This document shows, piece after piece, positions 23,071 through 33,925 of a stretch of 64,000 nt of DNA. The stretch lies in the NCBI GenBank assembly GCA_021234155.1, contig JAJEKV010000021.1, positions 15,699,563 through 15,763,562 of the forward strand. The letters run 5' to 3'. A program made the translations under genes and the position numbers. A model generated the notes under the pieces. It was not told the origin of the DNA, did not search any database, and saw only the letters and a list, made by a program, of their open reading frames with translations. Source of the DNA: Isoetes taiwanensis. Lineage: Eukaryota > Streptophyta > Lycopodiopsida > Isoetales > Isoetaceae. Within the stretch, counting starts at the first letter, position 1. The number at the start of each line of letters is the position of its first letter.

Positions 23071-23282
23071 GGAAACCTCCCAATTTTCCATGGAAACCTC
23101 CCCTGTTTTCGTATATGGAAACCTCCCCTGGTTTTCCGGGAAAGTTGGAGAGGTTTACAGGGAAAGGTGGGGACCCTAGGTTTGCCTGGAAAGTTGGGGA
23201 GGTTTCCAGGGAAAGGTGGGGAGGTTTCCAGGAAAATGAGGGAAAGTTGGGGAGGTTTCCATTGAAAGTGGGGGAGGTTTCT
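23071..23282. repeat. Cluster of GGGGAGGTTTCC boxes in inverted halves
   Basis: Left half: GGAAACCTCCC- boxes at 23071, 23092 and 23117. Right half, opposite orientation: boxes at about 23147 (diverged), 23196, 23218, 23249 and 23271. The same 12-base box thus occurs at least eight times in 210 bases, about 0.7 kb before the GRAS start codon. A transcript through it would fold on itself. It may be a local foldback repeat, a small-RNA source or a regulatory cluster; the sequence cannot decide. Confidence 0.8.
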
Positions 23283-23466
23283 ACGAAATACGAAAAATTG
23301 GGAAAAAAAACCATCGAATTCCCGACTCCCACGATGGATTGAATAAGGGAAAGGCCCCGTGGGCAAAGTTTTGGCCGGGAAAGGCGGCCGACGCGCGGAG
23401 CGCGGAGGCTGCCTTGACCGGCCAATGCCCTACCGGAAAAGACGGCTGGACCTAATCCAGCCATGC

Positions 23467-23472
23467 CACGTG
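23467..23472 (+). promoter_or_regulatory. G-box (CACGTG)
   Basis: CACGTG in the context GCCACGTGTC, 480 bp upstream of the GRAS ATG. This is the core bound by bZIP and bHLH factors in plant promoters. The match is short, so function is only suggested. Confidence 0.4.
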
Positions 23473-23592
23473 TCATGTGCATGTGAAAAAAACAGAAAGA
23501 GAGGGTAAAAACATGCAAAATGACAGTTAAAGAAAAAGGCAGAAAGTTAGTAGCCTAGAATTTATTATCTGCTTCTCAGGAAAGGGATGTCT

Positions 23593-23602
23593 GACACGTG
23601 TC
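23593..23602 (+). promoter_or_regulatory. Palindromic G-box / ABRE-like site
   Basis: GACACGTGTC, a perfect 10-bp palindrome with CACGTG at 23595-23600, about 350 bp upstream of the GRAS ATG and about 250 bp upstream of its TATA box. Confidence 0.45.
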
Positions 23603-23853
23603 GCAATCTTATTGGACAAGATGGCTGGATTGGGCCCAACCGTCTTTTCCGACAGGACAGATGGCGCGACATAACTACACAGCAGTCTAAAACTGCGACC
23701 CAACTACACCTGGATGAGATTCAGCAAAATTCTGCGACCTCCTTTCGTGTTGTATGAAATCCTTATGCGCAAATGCTATATCTAAGCTCCTCAAGCATGT
23801 CTGGCAGTTGATATAGCTGTACGTTTTTTGTTTGCAAATCGACAAAACAAGGG

Positions 23854-23862
23854 TATAAAATA
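23854..23862 (+). promoter_or_regulatory. TATA box of the GRAS gene
   Basis: TATAAAATA lies 85 bp before the ATG at 23947, which puts transcription start near 23885-23895 and gives a 5' leader of 50-60 bases. Confidence 0.6.
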
Positions 23863-23946
23863 GACAGCCAAATTCAAGCGCTTAAATCGCCATAACCAAG
23901 CTCCAAAACTACCATATTGCGCCTTCTCTTGCACAGGGGCCTCAGA

Positions 23947-25488
23947 ATGTCGGAACTGGCCTCTAGGTTGCGCCAGGCGTGGCTTCAATCCCAAATTGCC
24001 AAGGATGTCGGGCCTTCCCGTCCAATACCTCACGACCAGCAGCACAAAGAACACGAACTAGCTTTGCAGCCAAATTCCGAGAACCTGGCATCTTTAGCTT
24101 CTATGCTCCTAGATGAGGATTCGCCTGTAATGCCCGTAAATTCCTATCATTCCATTTATCTTGAGCTTCAAGAGCTTGTTTGCCCTGATACTCTCTTTGG
24201 TTTTGAATTCAAAGATGATACAAAATTGGGGTATTCTTCAGATTCTGCTCAATTCTTAGCTGCTCAAAGCAGTGCATTGCATGGCTCTATGCAGGTGAGC
24301 AGGGTTTATGAAGAAACTCTACACAAATTAGGTATGTTAAATTTGGAGCTTATAGATATGTTGGTAGATTGTGCAAGTTTTATGTCTAGAGGACATTTGG
24401 CAGAGGCCAAGGCCATGATCAAAATATTAATGCAACAAGCTCCTCCATCTGGAAATGCAACACATCGCCTGGTATATGCTTTTCTGGAGGGTTTAGTTGC
24501 ACGCCTTTATAATACTCCAGTTAATAACAACTTCCAACTATCTTTAGAAGAAAATCTTAGGCTTTCCAAAGTCTCAATACAGACTACTCCTCTGTGCAGA
24601 GTGACCTATTACTTTGCTAATCAGAATATCCTAAAAGCTTGTGAAGGATTCAACAGGGTCCATATTGTGGATTATGGAATTACTAATTATGGCTTCCAAT
24701 GGCCATCTCTCCTCAGAGAACTTGCCACCCGCTCTGGCGGCCCTCCTGAATTGCGCATTACCCTTATAGACAATCCCTCTGCTGGATTTCTTAAGAAGAA
24801 TATGGAAGAAATAAGCATGAGATTAACTGATTATGCAACATCCAAAAGAATATGTCTTATGGTTCATACCATTGAGGAGAAATGGGAAAATGTACAACTA
24901 GCTGATCTGTGTCCACGTGAAGGAGAGAGTTTAATAATAAATTCAATGATGAAGGGACAGAGTTTGATAGAAGAGAGCTTAATTCCAGAAAGTCCTAGAA
25001 GGCAGTGGATCAAGAAAGTGGCAAATATGAAGCCAATGCTATTTACAATGTCAATGAACAACATAGCAGGGACCGCTCCCATCTTCCTTAACAGATTTGT
25101 AGAAATATTACCATTTTATGCCACCATTTTCAACATGATTGAAACTTGCATGGAAGATGGAGAAGAAAGGCAATGGCTAGAACAATTCAAGTATGGAGAG
25201 CAGATCGTGAACATGGTATCATGCGAGGGATTGGAGAGGACTGAAAGGCCTGAAATATACAATCTTTGGCATTCTAGAATGGTAAGTGAAGGTTTACAGT
25301 TGCTGCCTCCTCAGCTGAGTTTGTTGCAAAGATGCGATTATATAGTAGGCTCTTACCAGAAGCCATTCTCCTCACAAACAGACCTAGGTTGGTTCCATAT
25401 CTGTTGGAAAGACTTTACAATCATGTCTATGTCTGCCTGGACTTTTCCTCAGTCTACTATATTGGCTCCTGCAACAAACATTTTCTAG
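23947..25488 (+). CDS. GRAS-domain transcriptional regulator (SCARECROW-like)
   Basis: An intact intronless frame of 513 residues, with the GRAS domain from about residue 134 to the end. The N-terminal third is variable, as usual. LHR1 covers about 135-235 (LVDCASFMSRGHLAEAKAMI, THRLVYAFLEGLVARL). The VHIID motif reads VHIVD at 238-242. The PFYRE region is about 350-400, with LNRFVEILPFYATIFNMIE. The RVER-like part is EGLERTERPE (427-436), and the SAW motif ends at 496-498 with W482 and W487 before it. GRAS proteins act in the nucleus as regulators or cofactors, mostly through protein contacts. The spacing of the blocks and the ERPE region suggest the LISCL/SCL9-14 branch, but the usual WLLQGWKGR string is altered and the protein is shorter than most of that branch, so it is a diverged member. 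The start is the first ATG after the TATA box at 23854; translation from a non-ATG upstream codon is unlikely. The open frame with all blocks present suggests a functional gene rather than a pseudogene. Confidence 0.92.
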   Translation: MSELASRLRQAWLQSQIAKDVGPSRPIPHDQQHKEHELALQPNSENLASLASMLLDEDSPVMPVNSYHSIYLELQELVCPDTLFGFEFKDDTKLGYSSDSAQFLAAQSSALHGSMQVSRVYEETLHKLGMLNLELIDMLVDCASFMSRGHLAEAKAMIKILMQQAPPSGNATHRLVYAFLEGLVARLYNTPVNNNFQLSLEENLRLSKVSIQTTPLCRVTYYFANQNILKACEGFNRVHIVDYGITNYGFQWPSLLRELATRSGGPPELRITLIDNPSAGFLKKNMEEISMRLTDYATSKRICLMVHTIEEKWENVQLADLCPREGESLIINSMMKGQSLIEESLIPESPRRQWIKKVANMKPMLFTMSMNNIAGTAPIFLNRFVEILPFYATIFNMIETCMEDGEERQWLEQFKYGEQIVNMVSCEGLERTERPEIYNLWHSRMVSEGLQLLPPQLSLLQRCDYIVGSYQKPFSSQTDLGWFHICWKDFTIMSMSAWTFPQSTILAPATNIF

Positions 25489-28114
25489 CGTTCTTTTGTG
25501 GCACGCATCATCCTTTATCTAATCCCTCTTGCTTATAGAAAGTATCATATGAGGAAGCTAGGTAATATAAAGTCAGTATACAATGGGTAATTTTCTCAAT
25601 TCGATGTTCATATCTGAAATGGCAGTAGCCCTTTCGTATAAGCAAGGCGGGGTTGTCTTCTGGTGATCCTGTGATATGTATATCAGTGCAGACCACAGCT
25701 AATAAGGATACTAAGCCTTTGGTTCAGTTTGGTTTGTCTAAATGAGCCTTCACTGTTGGTAACATATATGTCTTTCTCTTTTATTCCATTAGCATCACTG
25801 CCATATCTCCCACCTCTTTTATGTGATGCTCATTTTTATCTCCTCATTTAAAATTAGTCTTCTTTCTACAATCAGATTGTACACATCGATGATTAAAATT
25901 CTGAGAAGGAGTCTAAAAGTTTTTTCAGCAAAAGAGTAGAACATATCTTTTTTTCTTTTGCAGCTCCCTGTTTCTGTTGATATTGAGAAAGTGCATTCTA
26001 TTACGTCCATGCCCAATTGCTGGGCTACAATTTTCTGAGTACAGGCTGAGAAATGAGAAAAAATTCTTATTTTCCAGACCACCAGGGTGTTCCTGGTAGG
26101 CAGAACAAAATGCGTTCACACTCCATAATTCATGAGTGCACATGCTTCCAAGTGCCTGCAATACGCCTGCAAATGGCTGCTTGTCTTCGAAGATGTAGGT
26201 AACATGCTAAATAGTACTAATTATACTCTTTTAGGTTGAAGAAGCTGGGAAGGAGTCCCAAGCATTACAGTCACTAAAGTGAAGCTGAATATTAGAGATT
26301 GCTGGATATTGGAGACTGTATATGGTCCCCAACTACGGTCGATGCCCTCTTTCATACATGGGCTATATATTCCCTACCAACGAGCCACTACCTAATAGAA
26401 CAACATGCAATTTGTTTAAGTCATATTATGAAAGATGAGAGTACATACCGATGGATCACATCTCTATGATTTATAGGTAGAATAACAGTCCTCAAAAGTA
26501 CTGTCTGCTTCCGTCAATGAGCCACCAAAAGAACAACGCTGTAGGGATGAGCACTGTTCGCAATTCGTATCAAGAATGCTTTGGCGTTTTCTAGGTTTGC
26601 AAAATGAGGCTTAAAACTAGTTTCTTGGCAAAGGAACGAAAAATGACAAGAGAAACACTAGTATCCTTCACACAATCGAATTTTCTAAGTCTTATTCCAT
26701 GGATCATCCAGGCAGATGTATCTTAAATAACAGGAAAGATGGAATTCAAAGCAAGATGGAAATTTTGAGACAAGCTATAAAACAAGCAACGTCATCTAGC
26801 AGCTAGCTCTCCTATAGGGTTTGACGGCTTTCATGCCTGTTTTTACGTCAAAACAGGCAGAAAAAAAAATTGCCCTGCATATGAAGGGTAACAAAAAATA
26901 TCAATTTGTCTGCCAGTATGTCATTTGAAAGGTCATGAATATAAATTTGACTTTCATTTTTGTATAAGTACTAGAGTTATATTATAGGCATCTAAAAGAA
27001 TAAAAATTAGTTAACATTAATTTTTTTTTTTTAACTTCTACATTCCCAATTCCTCCTACATTCTCCCATTTCCTAACAAATTCACCAATTTGGAAAATCC
27101 GAGTCATTTTTGCTCTGCCAGCTGCTGTCACAGCTCTTTACAGTAAGCTGGTAATGCTCAGAGCATTTTTTTTTTGTTCTTTCCCCCCCTTTTCACAAAA
27201 CGGCGTATGTGTGTGGAGTCTGTAGATGGAGTCTGTGGATTGGTTTTTTTCACCACGTTTCAGTCAGAGCGAGCACTGCCGAGCAGAGAGGCCGTAATTG
27301 TCTCGGTCATCGATATTCACCAATGGACATTAACCAGAGCCCCACATCTGCTACTCTTAACTTTTTAACTGTATGTTTATATTAGTAGTTACTATTATGT
27401 AACTTATCTTTTTGTTCTAAGTTTATAATTGAAAAACAATCTTCCGTCAATTAAAATTTTTGTATGTCAGTTGAAAGGTTTCCTTTTCTCGTCAAAGGGG
27501 GTGGTCCCTTCCACCACAACATATAAATTATTTTGTAAATACCGATGTCTTGTGATTCTGCATGCCAGAAGCGCTTACTTTGGTGCCTGCAGTGTCTTTA
27601 AGGGCCATTACGGGCCCATGTCCTTGTTGTCACATGTGTTTTCTATTGGCACTGCTAAGCCCTATAGGCTACAGTCCACCACGGATCAATAGTGTGCTTG
27701 CTTATCTATTATATCTTGACTGTCGACTTCTCACAGGACTACGGTCCTACATAATGATAGTGTACGCTCTATATATGCATTCTTTATATCACCTACCTAA
27801 ATCTGTCCACCTTCCGTAATTTAAATTTTCCTTGTAAGTTAACCACCTAACGCAAATACTGAGGATAACATAAATCAGCATCTCCCCTTCCACATAACAT
27901 TGTTCCATTAATTACCCTTCAACTTTCGTCGAGTTATATGCACATTACGCGTCATTTCAAACTTGATCACCTTGAACATGACAACTTCTGTGTGACTTAG
28001 AATTTCGCGTTACCTCTTCAAGGTGGGAAGGCTTGCCTCCAACATGTCATGTGTTGGCCCAGAGCAAGAATCGTCTTCATGCTGAGGACAACATCATTTT
28101 CAAAGTGGGGAGAA
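25489..28114. other. Downstream and intergenic sequence, no gene seen
   Basis: The first few hundred bases probably hold the GRAS 3' UTR. The rest is AT-rich with short frames only. The last 40 bases (TGCTGAGGAC near 28080, then AAAGTGGGGAGAA at 28102-28114) match the region before the LTR of the minus-strand gypsy element. They are therefore the 3' internal end and polypurine tract of a plus-strand gypsy element whose coding part I cannot find. Confidence 0.5.
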
Positions 28115-29512
28115 TGTGACGTTCCACATATTTATACGCTTTTTAGGTATAAATACATGACACGTCACTATGAATAATTAATAGTGCATTAATTATTCAT
28201 AAGCTAAGGGTAGCTATGTTAATCATTAATTGTTAAGGTGGAAACCTAACCCTAAACCCTAATTCGAATTTAGGGCTTAACCTAACATTATAAAGGCCTA
28301 AATATCAAGTAATTAAGGATAACCAATCTAGAACTGCTACCTGGCCCAAATTGATTGGGCAAGGCAGACCTGCCAACTTGGGACACCCCCCAGTTTGCCC
28401 CAAATCAATTTGGGGGAAATTGATGGAGGAGGAGCTGCTGCTCACCTTGGTTCCAGCCAGAAGGATGGAGAGCTAGAGAGATAGCTATGATACAGGTTAG
28501 CTTTAGCGTAGCTTGTATTCTTCTGACCCTTGTTTGAGTAGATGGATGATTAGATTCTATTCTATGATCTACTTATGATGATGATGATGGATGTTTGTAT
28601 CTAATTCTGTTTTCTCTTTCTGTTCCTCCTGTGTTCTATTGGATTAAAGGGGGTAGAGACCTAAAGGCTATCTAGATTTACTGATGCTCCTAGCTAGAAC
28701 CTCTTAAATCCCATTAAATGCGGCATGTGCACAAGAACCCACCTGGCTGTGGATGCTATGATGTGATTCAGCACCAAATAATGAGTATGATGACGAATCG
28801 GGGGTGGGGTCCTGCCTAGCGCGGCTACAAGGCTCCTATAGTGTGCTAGGCTTATAGTGGGTCACAGAGAGTGCCGGGTATGGGTCTGACACTCTCTGGG
28901 TCACAGGTGGCATGCCTATATGGATGCCCCGGACTCGAACGGGCAGGTGAGCCCGCCTTTAGATTTAGGGGAGTAAGTCGGGTATGGACGCGGGGGTCAC
29001 TGATGTGGCACCGGTTCTCTAGCACACCCGGGGACCCATCATACTCAGGGAGGGGATGCCTTTTTGACCTGCCTCATCGGACCGAGGACAGGAGGGGCGG
29101 ATGGAGTGGACTACCCTAGCCATTGTTCTATGCCAGCCAATGCCATGTTATACCTCTGTCTGTTTTTATCCGGAGGCCTTGACTGTCAGTCGACCCCCAT
29201 GAGTGGGAGCCCGGGTTAGAGCCCTCATTTAAAGTGTTTTTCCTTTGTTATGTTGGTGTTCTGTTGTATTCTTATGGATGATGATGGGCCACCCTTCGAG
29301 GTGGTATATTATTATTTGCATTGTTGCCAAGTGCTAACATTGTATGTACGCTTCCGCCATATAGGATTCTCATAGAAGGCGTGGGACGAGTGACACCTCC
29401 GTGTCCTTCACCCGGACACTTGCCCATCACAAGCGGTCCGAGTCAGATGAAGGGCCTTTCTATGGTGGTATCTGTATGATGGGAGCATCATATAGAGCTG
29501 GAGATCGTCACA
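28115..29512 (+). mobile_element. Ty3/gypsy LTR (3' or solo), 1.4 kb
   Basis: Starts TGTGACGTTCC directly after a purine tract and ends GATCGTCACA, giving the TGTGACG...CGTCACA inverted ends also seen in the LTR at 38460-40070. Long internal similarity to that LTR includes GCCGGGTATGGGTCTGACACT (near 28873) and a CGTGTCCTTC block near 29400. No tRNA-primer site follows at 29513, while a polypurine tract precedes, so this is a 3' LTR of a plus-strand element. It contains telomere-like CCCTAAACCCTAA at about 28250. Confidence 0.85.
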
Positions 29513-29953
29513 GTGAGTTTGACATATACCTTGTGTAGGATGACTAGATCCAGAAAATTCACCTTGTCTAGTTCATGGATAATTCCCTCGAATACTGCTC
29601 ATATTAATGAGCGTAGAGTTAGAGCGGCTTAGAAAGTCCTGTTGAATCCTAGCCATTGCATGCCTTTTGATATGAGAACCATACTATTTGGGTTGCCTGC
29701 AGACTTTGTGCTCATGGAGAGAAACGGTCCTGACCATAGACAATATTGGGATGATAGTATTCCTAGTGATTAGGAAGATGTGAACTTTTGAGATATAAGT
29801 GATCTTAGTTTCAACCATGATGTAGTTATTCTGGAGCTTGGTTGGATTATATCCCCATCCACACGGGCGATCATACAATGGTTATTGGTTGAGAAAGTTT
29901 CTTATGTTTATTGTACAGTTGCAGTTTCTTGATTTTTATCTTTTTGTTTGTGG

Positions 29954-30002
<49 letters not shown>

Positions 30003-30460
30003 CAAGCCTGTGGTGGGGAGTGATTCAGATTTGCAGGGTGGTGTGCCAGTTCTATCTTTGCCCTCTTCGCTTTTACATCAGAGATTGATGCTTCTCATCC
30101 AGATCCTGTTGTGTATCCAGTTGAGCCCTTTGCCCAGGAGTTGTTTGCTAATGTGATAGAAATAAGTATGGAGGCCCATTGGATAGCCGCATCGCTTCGT
30201 ATCCTGAGGCGCAACTTAGTGCATTCTTTGTTTCTATTGATAATGCCATATCTAGTGTGGAATGGGAACAATTAGATGTGCATGTTTCAGAGTTATATAC
30301 TTTGTGGTCTCACATGAATCTTGCAAAGGCTTTGCTAATTCAGGAGATTCGCCAGGTGGATGCTATTATAAAGCATAAGCACAATTTCATTAATTTTGGA
30401 CAATACCTGAATTTATGGACCATTTTTTAATGCACTTGCATGAATGACTCTTTTTCATAC
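29513..30460 (+). other. Unassigned stretch with weak coding character
   Basis: Short plus-strand frames look partly protein-like (for example SVEWEQLDVHVSELYTLW in the frame at 30179-30430, with no ATG-linked context), but they are broken by stops and I recognise none. They may belong to the same decayed transposon as the minus-strand fragments at 30.46-30.92 kb. Confidence 0.3.
29955..29998. repeat. (TA)n microsatellite
   Basis: An uninterrupted TA dinucleotide run of about 44 bases. Confidence 0.95.
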
Positions 30461-30461
30461 A

Positions 30462-30917
30462 CTAATTGACATCCCCTGCGAGTGCTGCATATGCCTCAGC
30501 AGCATGGACGGGTATCTTGATAGTATTGGGTATCTTCTTCTTGTTTGAGGGCTCCCAAGCGTAATCGATAGTCTCTAGTTCTATGCGATCACTTGCAGTC
30601 GTTGGCCTCCATCTCTTCTTCCAGCAATTGGCATAATTACCTGGATGCTTCAATGACAGTTTTCATACATTAAGAGACATCCCCAGCAAGTGCTGTATAT
30701 GCTTCACAGTGTTGGGTAGCGTACCTACCCATGTCAGACACAAGACATCATTAGGGCGCACCATTATAAACATGCCCTTCTTCAAATCTTTAAATAGATT
30801 GAATTCCCGTATAGGTTTATCCATCCAGAGATCAACGTTCCTCGAGGTGATAGCTTGACGCTTTGTGGTGCATGACAGGCCATTCGCAAACTCAAAAACT
30901 AGCGGCCCAGTGTGCAC
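30462..30917 (-). pseudogene. Unidentified protein fragments with a duplicated C-terminus
   Basis: The minus strand from 30917 reads PLVFEFANGLSCTTKRQAI, DLWMDKPIREFNLFKDLKKG and MVRPNDVLCLTWVG, and then passes into an EAYTALAGDV-stop ending near 30663. After about 20 bases comes a second block, NCWKKRWRPTT, ETIDYAWEP, IPNTIKIPVHAAEAYAALAG, which stops at 30462. The same C-terminal sequence therefore appears twice, about 200 bp apart: a partial tandem duplication in which the first copy lacks the NCWKKRW part. The Trp-rich, well-ordered text suggests a conserved protein, perhaps a transposon-encoded one. I cannot name the family. Confidence 0.4.
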
Positions 30918-30999
30918 ATGTTTATTGAAAGATATAAGAGATATGAAATCACATACCTATTTCTGTTTTATACAAATGAATCAACTGGCATACCTATTT

Positions 31000-31745
31000 C
31001 TGTTTTGTACAAATGAATCGTCCAGTTGCAAGAGAAATTTCATGGTAAGAACTTCATGGATGGCTCGTCATTATGCACTATTCATCCATGAAGTGTGTAT
31101 TTCTTAAGAAGTTGGTCTATTTGGGCTGATGCCTGTTTGTCAACTTAAAGTTTTTTTTTACATTCGCTTCTTTTCTTGTTCATGATCTCGCCTTGCATGC
31201 TTATGGATTCGTAGTGGATCTCTACGTTCCCTTGGTGGTTGCATTTAGGTATTACTCGTGATGCTTGTGCTCCTTGTTCATAACTTGGTTATCTCGATTA
31301 AATGCCATTTGAGGTTTCAGGCTAGAGGAAGAGCCAAAGAGGATCACGATGGTTTTATCTGCGAGTGCGAATTTTTGGAGGGTTTTTTTGAGAAGGGTTT
31401 AGAGGGTTTATTAGATTGTCACTTCTTTTTCTAATTTTGTCATTGCTTTTGAGATATAGAAGACGCACTTCAAGACTACATATTATAACAAATATAACTG
31501 CATAAAGTAGGTAGAAGTGGAAAAAGAGAGCATTGTAAAGCAAATTGTTTGAAGTGAACAATGGAAGCCAAAACACTATAAGCCACTAAAATGTTATGAA
31601 AATATAGGCACAAGAAGTCTGCATCCTTCTTCACACTCATCATCTACAAGTAGACAACGTCTACGTCTCCTTTCCTTATGAATGCCTTTCATGACGAAAG
31701 TGATGTTACTGATTCTGCATACACAGGAAGAATGCTAATACGTTA
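31000..31745. other. No gene seen
   Basis: AT-rich spacer. TACCTATTTCTGTTTT.TACAAATGAATC occurs twice in tandem near 30955 and 30990. Confidence 0.4.
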
Positions 31746-32400
31746 AAAGTGTTAAGTAGTACTAACATAATTGCTAAAAATTTACGAGTAGAAATAAACC
31801 AACATACTATGAAGGTTCTTCATCTTCATCTGCCATTTCGTCGTCTAAATCCTCATGATGGTCAATGTTCTTCTCATCAAACTTTTATGAAACGCTTGCT
31901 AGAGCTAAAAGACGAGATGCGCTTATGTGTTCCACTAACATTTTATCATTGTCTAACCCATAACAGTGACGAGATAAAATAGCAGATGCTACCATTGACT
32001 GAACCTGTTCCACTAAGTAGGTCCAACACCAAGCCTTCTCTTGGACTAAGGCCGAAATCACACTACAGTCCGAACCCAAAAAATACGTGGCATTTTTGGT
32101 CATCCGAAAAACTTCAAAAAAAATTGGTCGTCCTCTTGGTATCACACCTAATGGTATCCAAACTGGACACGTCACTTGCCATGCAATCCAGCTTCATAGT
32201 CGCCCAACACAAACGGCTTATACTCCGTTCTCCAATTTGTTCACAACAGCGGGAATTTTCATGGATTACGTCTCTAGATTCCAAACAAGAAGTATGTACT
32301 GAAGTTTTGAACTTTTCCGGCAATTTGCATCAATTTTATGAACTTGAACTTTGTCTTTGGTGAGCAAACTTTACCGGCAATTCGCATCTATGGAAGAGGA
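31746..32400 (+). pseudogene. Coding-like stretch upstream of the Harbinger relic
   Basis: Overlapping plus-strand frames (31986-32363 and 32087-32302) look partly protein-like, with KKIGRPLGITPNGIQTGH as the clearest piece. Frame changes are needed to follow it. It may be the 5' part of the same element as the PIF/Harbinger fragment, or an unrelated relic. Confidence 0.25.
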
Positions 32401-32489
32401 AAACATTTACTCATACAATGTAAAATTTGAGGATGCCTCTGAAACCAACACATCAAGCTGATAGGAATAGCATAGCAGAAGATTTAGCT

Positions 32490-32840
32490 ATGTATAAACT
32501 ATGGAAGAGTTGGATTTGCTACTGGACAACGAGCTGTTATTGAACTCGCTACTTTTGTCAATTACAAACTCAAGGAATTGTATATTAAATGGTCATCACC
32601 AATTAGAATGAGAAGTCTGGCAGCAGCTTTCGAAATACGTCATGAAGCGATTGATGAAAGTCAGATTCCCATCATTGTGCCAAATGAATCTGAACAAGAA
32701 TATTATAACAGAAAAGGACTTCATTCTATATTACTTCAGTTGATAGTATCAAGAAATTGCCTTGTGTTTCCCTGTCAATATGTTTCTGCTTTTATGAAAA
32801 AGGAAGATGTCACTAAGGTTTTGATTCTACTTTCATAAAC
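32490..32840 (+). pseudogene. PIF/Harbinger transposase fragment (HARBI1-like)
   Basis: DDE transposase of the PIF/Harbinger superfamily. In frame up to 32838 are ELYIKWSSP (about 32575), then AIDESQIPIIVPNESEQEYY and NRKGLHSILLQ, which correspond to the family's AIDGTHIPI...NRKGFHSI(N/L)Q region with the first catalytic Asp. Upstream, GFATGQRAVIELATFV and MYKLW match the helix-turn-helix part, but in shifted frames. The G-T-H after the Asp is changed to E-S-Q, the segment between IKW and AID is shortened, and the catalytic C-terminal part is absent. I see no terminal inverted repeats or TTA/TAA target duplication. A dead fossil. Confidence 0.65.
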
Positions 32841-33430
32841 TATTCCACATAAAAAAGGCAATATTTGCACCCATTATTGCAAGCATATCACTGCAACAGA
32901 ACTTGCTTGGAACACATGGAGAAGAAAATTCGTGTCAGAACCATGTAATAGCCCACATGTGAATGCTTTCTCTCACATATGAAGTCAGGAAGGCAACTGC
33001 GTGTAACTACAATTAAAATAAAAATAGAGTACGTATTAGAGCTAGAAATAGGACTGTAGCTACAAATTTGAGTGTAACTAGTAACTACCAACTACAACCA
33101 GGTTATTGTTTAAAGCTTCTTAGTTCTTAAGTGTACCTGTGTACCTGCAATGCAGAAATTATATTTAAAACGTCACATTCAAGATGGAAAAGAATAAAGC
33201 CATTGCACTAGTACCACTATTCAATTAGTGTAAGTACTCAAGATATAGTACAGAAAAAAAGATCAAGATCTGCTCAAGATCTATAAGCAATTGTATTGTT
33301 ATCCATATTTCTGGAGGAGGTGTGCCACCGCACTGGGTCTGTAACGTGGTGTCTGAAAGTAAGCGAGGGCCTGGATCCTCCACATAAAATTTCCCAGTCA
33401 ACTCAAAGTCATATGGAAATGCTCCTTCAA
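32841..33430. other. No gene seen
   Basis: AT-rich spacer between the Harbinger relic and the LINE leader. Confidence 0.4.
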
Positions 33431-33561
33431 ATTTGAGAATTCAGGCTCATTCTTGGAAGGATGGCGGAATGGCGACCATCCGTGACGGAGGAGGGGATGG
33501 CGGGAGCGCAGGCGGGAGCGAGAGCGAGCGTAGGAGAACAGAGTCCACCACACCCTAAACC

Positions 33562-33837
33562 ATGAAACTCTTTGTGGTCTTGATCCAAGGAGAAAGGTTG
33601 TCTTGTGGTTGGCTCCAGGGGGACAGTGCTAGTCTTTGGGAAAGTTTGGTATACAATCGATTTTTCCCAGAAGAACTATTCACCCCAATCTACTCGGTTA
33701 TACCTCAATCAGAGGTGCTTCTCCTTGAATCTTGGCTAGGGGAGTTTGTAGGTGACAGAAACGCTACTGCAGCAGGAATTTTTCATGCACATTGTTCTTG
33801 GGTTGACAGTAAGATAGTGGTGAGAGTATATAGTTAG
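33562..33837 (+). CDS. Short upstream frame in the LINE leader
   Basis: An ATG-started frame of 91 codons ending 88 bp before the ORF1 ATG. It looks protein-like (LSCGWLQGDSASLWESLVYN, LLLESWLGEFVG) but shows no known domain. It may be a real small LINE protein, a fragment of a longer ORF1, or incidental. Confidence 0.3.
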   Translation: MKLFVVLIQGERLSCGWLQGDSASLWESLVYNRFFPEELFTPIYSVIPQSEVLLLESWLGEFVGDRNATAAGIFHAHCSWVDSKIVVRVYS

Positions 33838-33925
33838 ATCAGGGGTGGCAACAGTGTTTTCGTTAAAAGAAAGGTTGGAAATTAAAAAAAAATCAGCTTT
33901 TTTGTGGTAGGGCATAGGGGTAAGT

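Noticed and set aside
22989-23518. Long frames on both strands across the GGGGAGGTTTCC cluster (Pro/Gly/Lys-rich)
   Set aside because: They are translations of the repeated box, not proteins.
23917-23946. Longer GRAS start ten codons upstream
   Set aside because: That codon is TTG; the first ATG is at 23947, downstream of a TATA box.
28245-28265. Interstitial telomere
   Set aside because: Only about two CCCTAAA units inside an LTR; too short to be telomeric.
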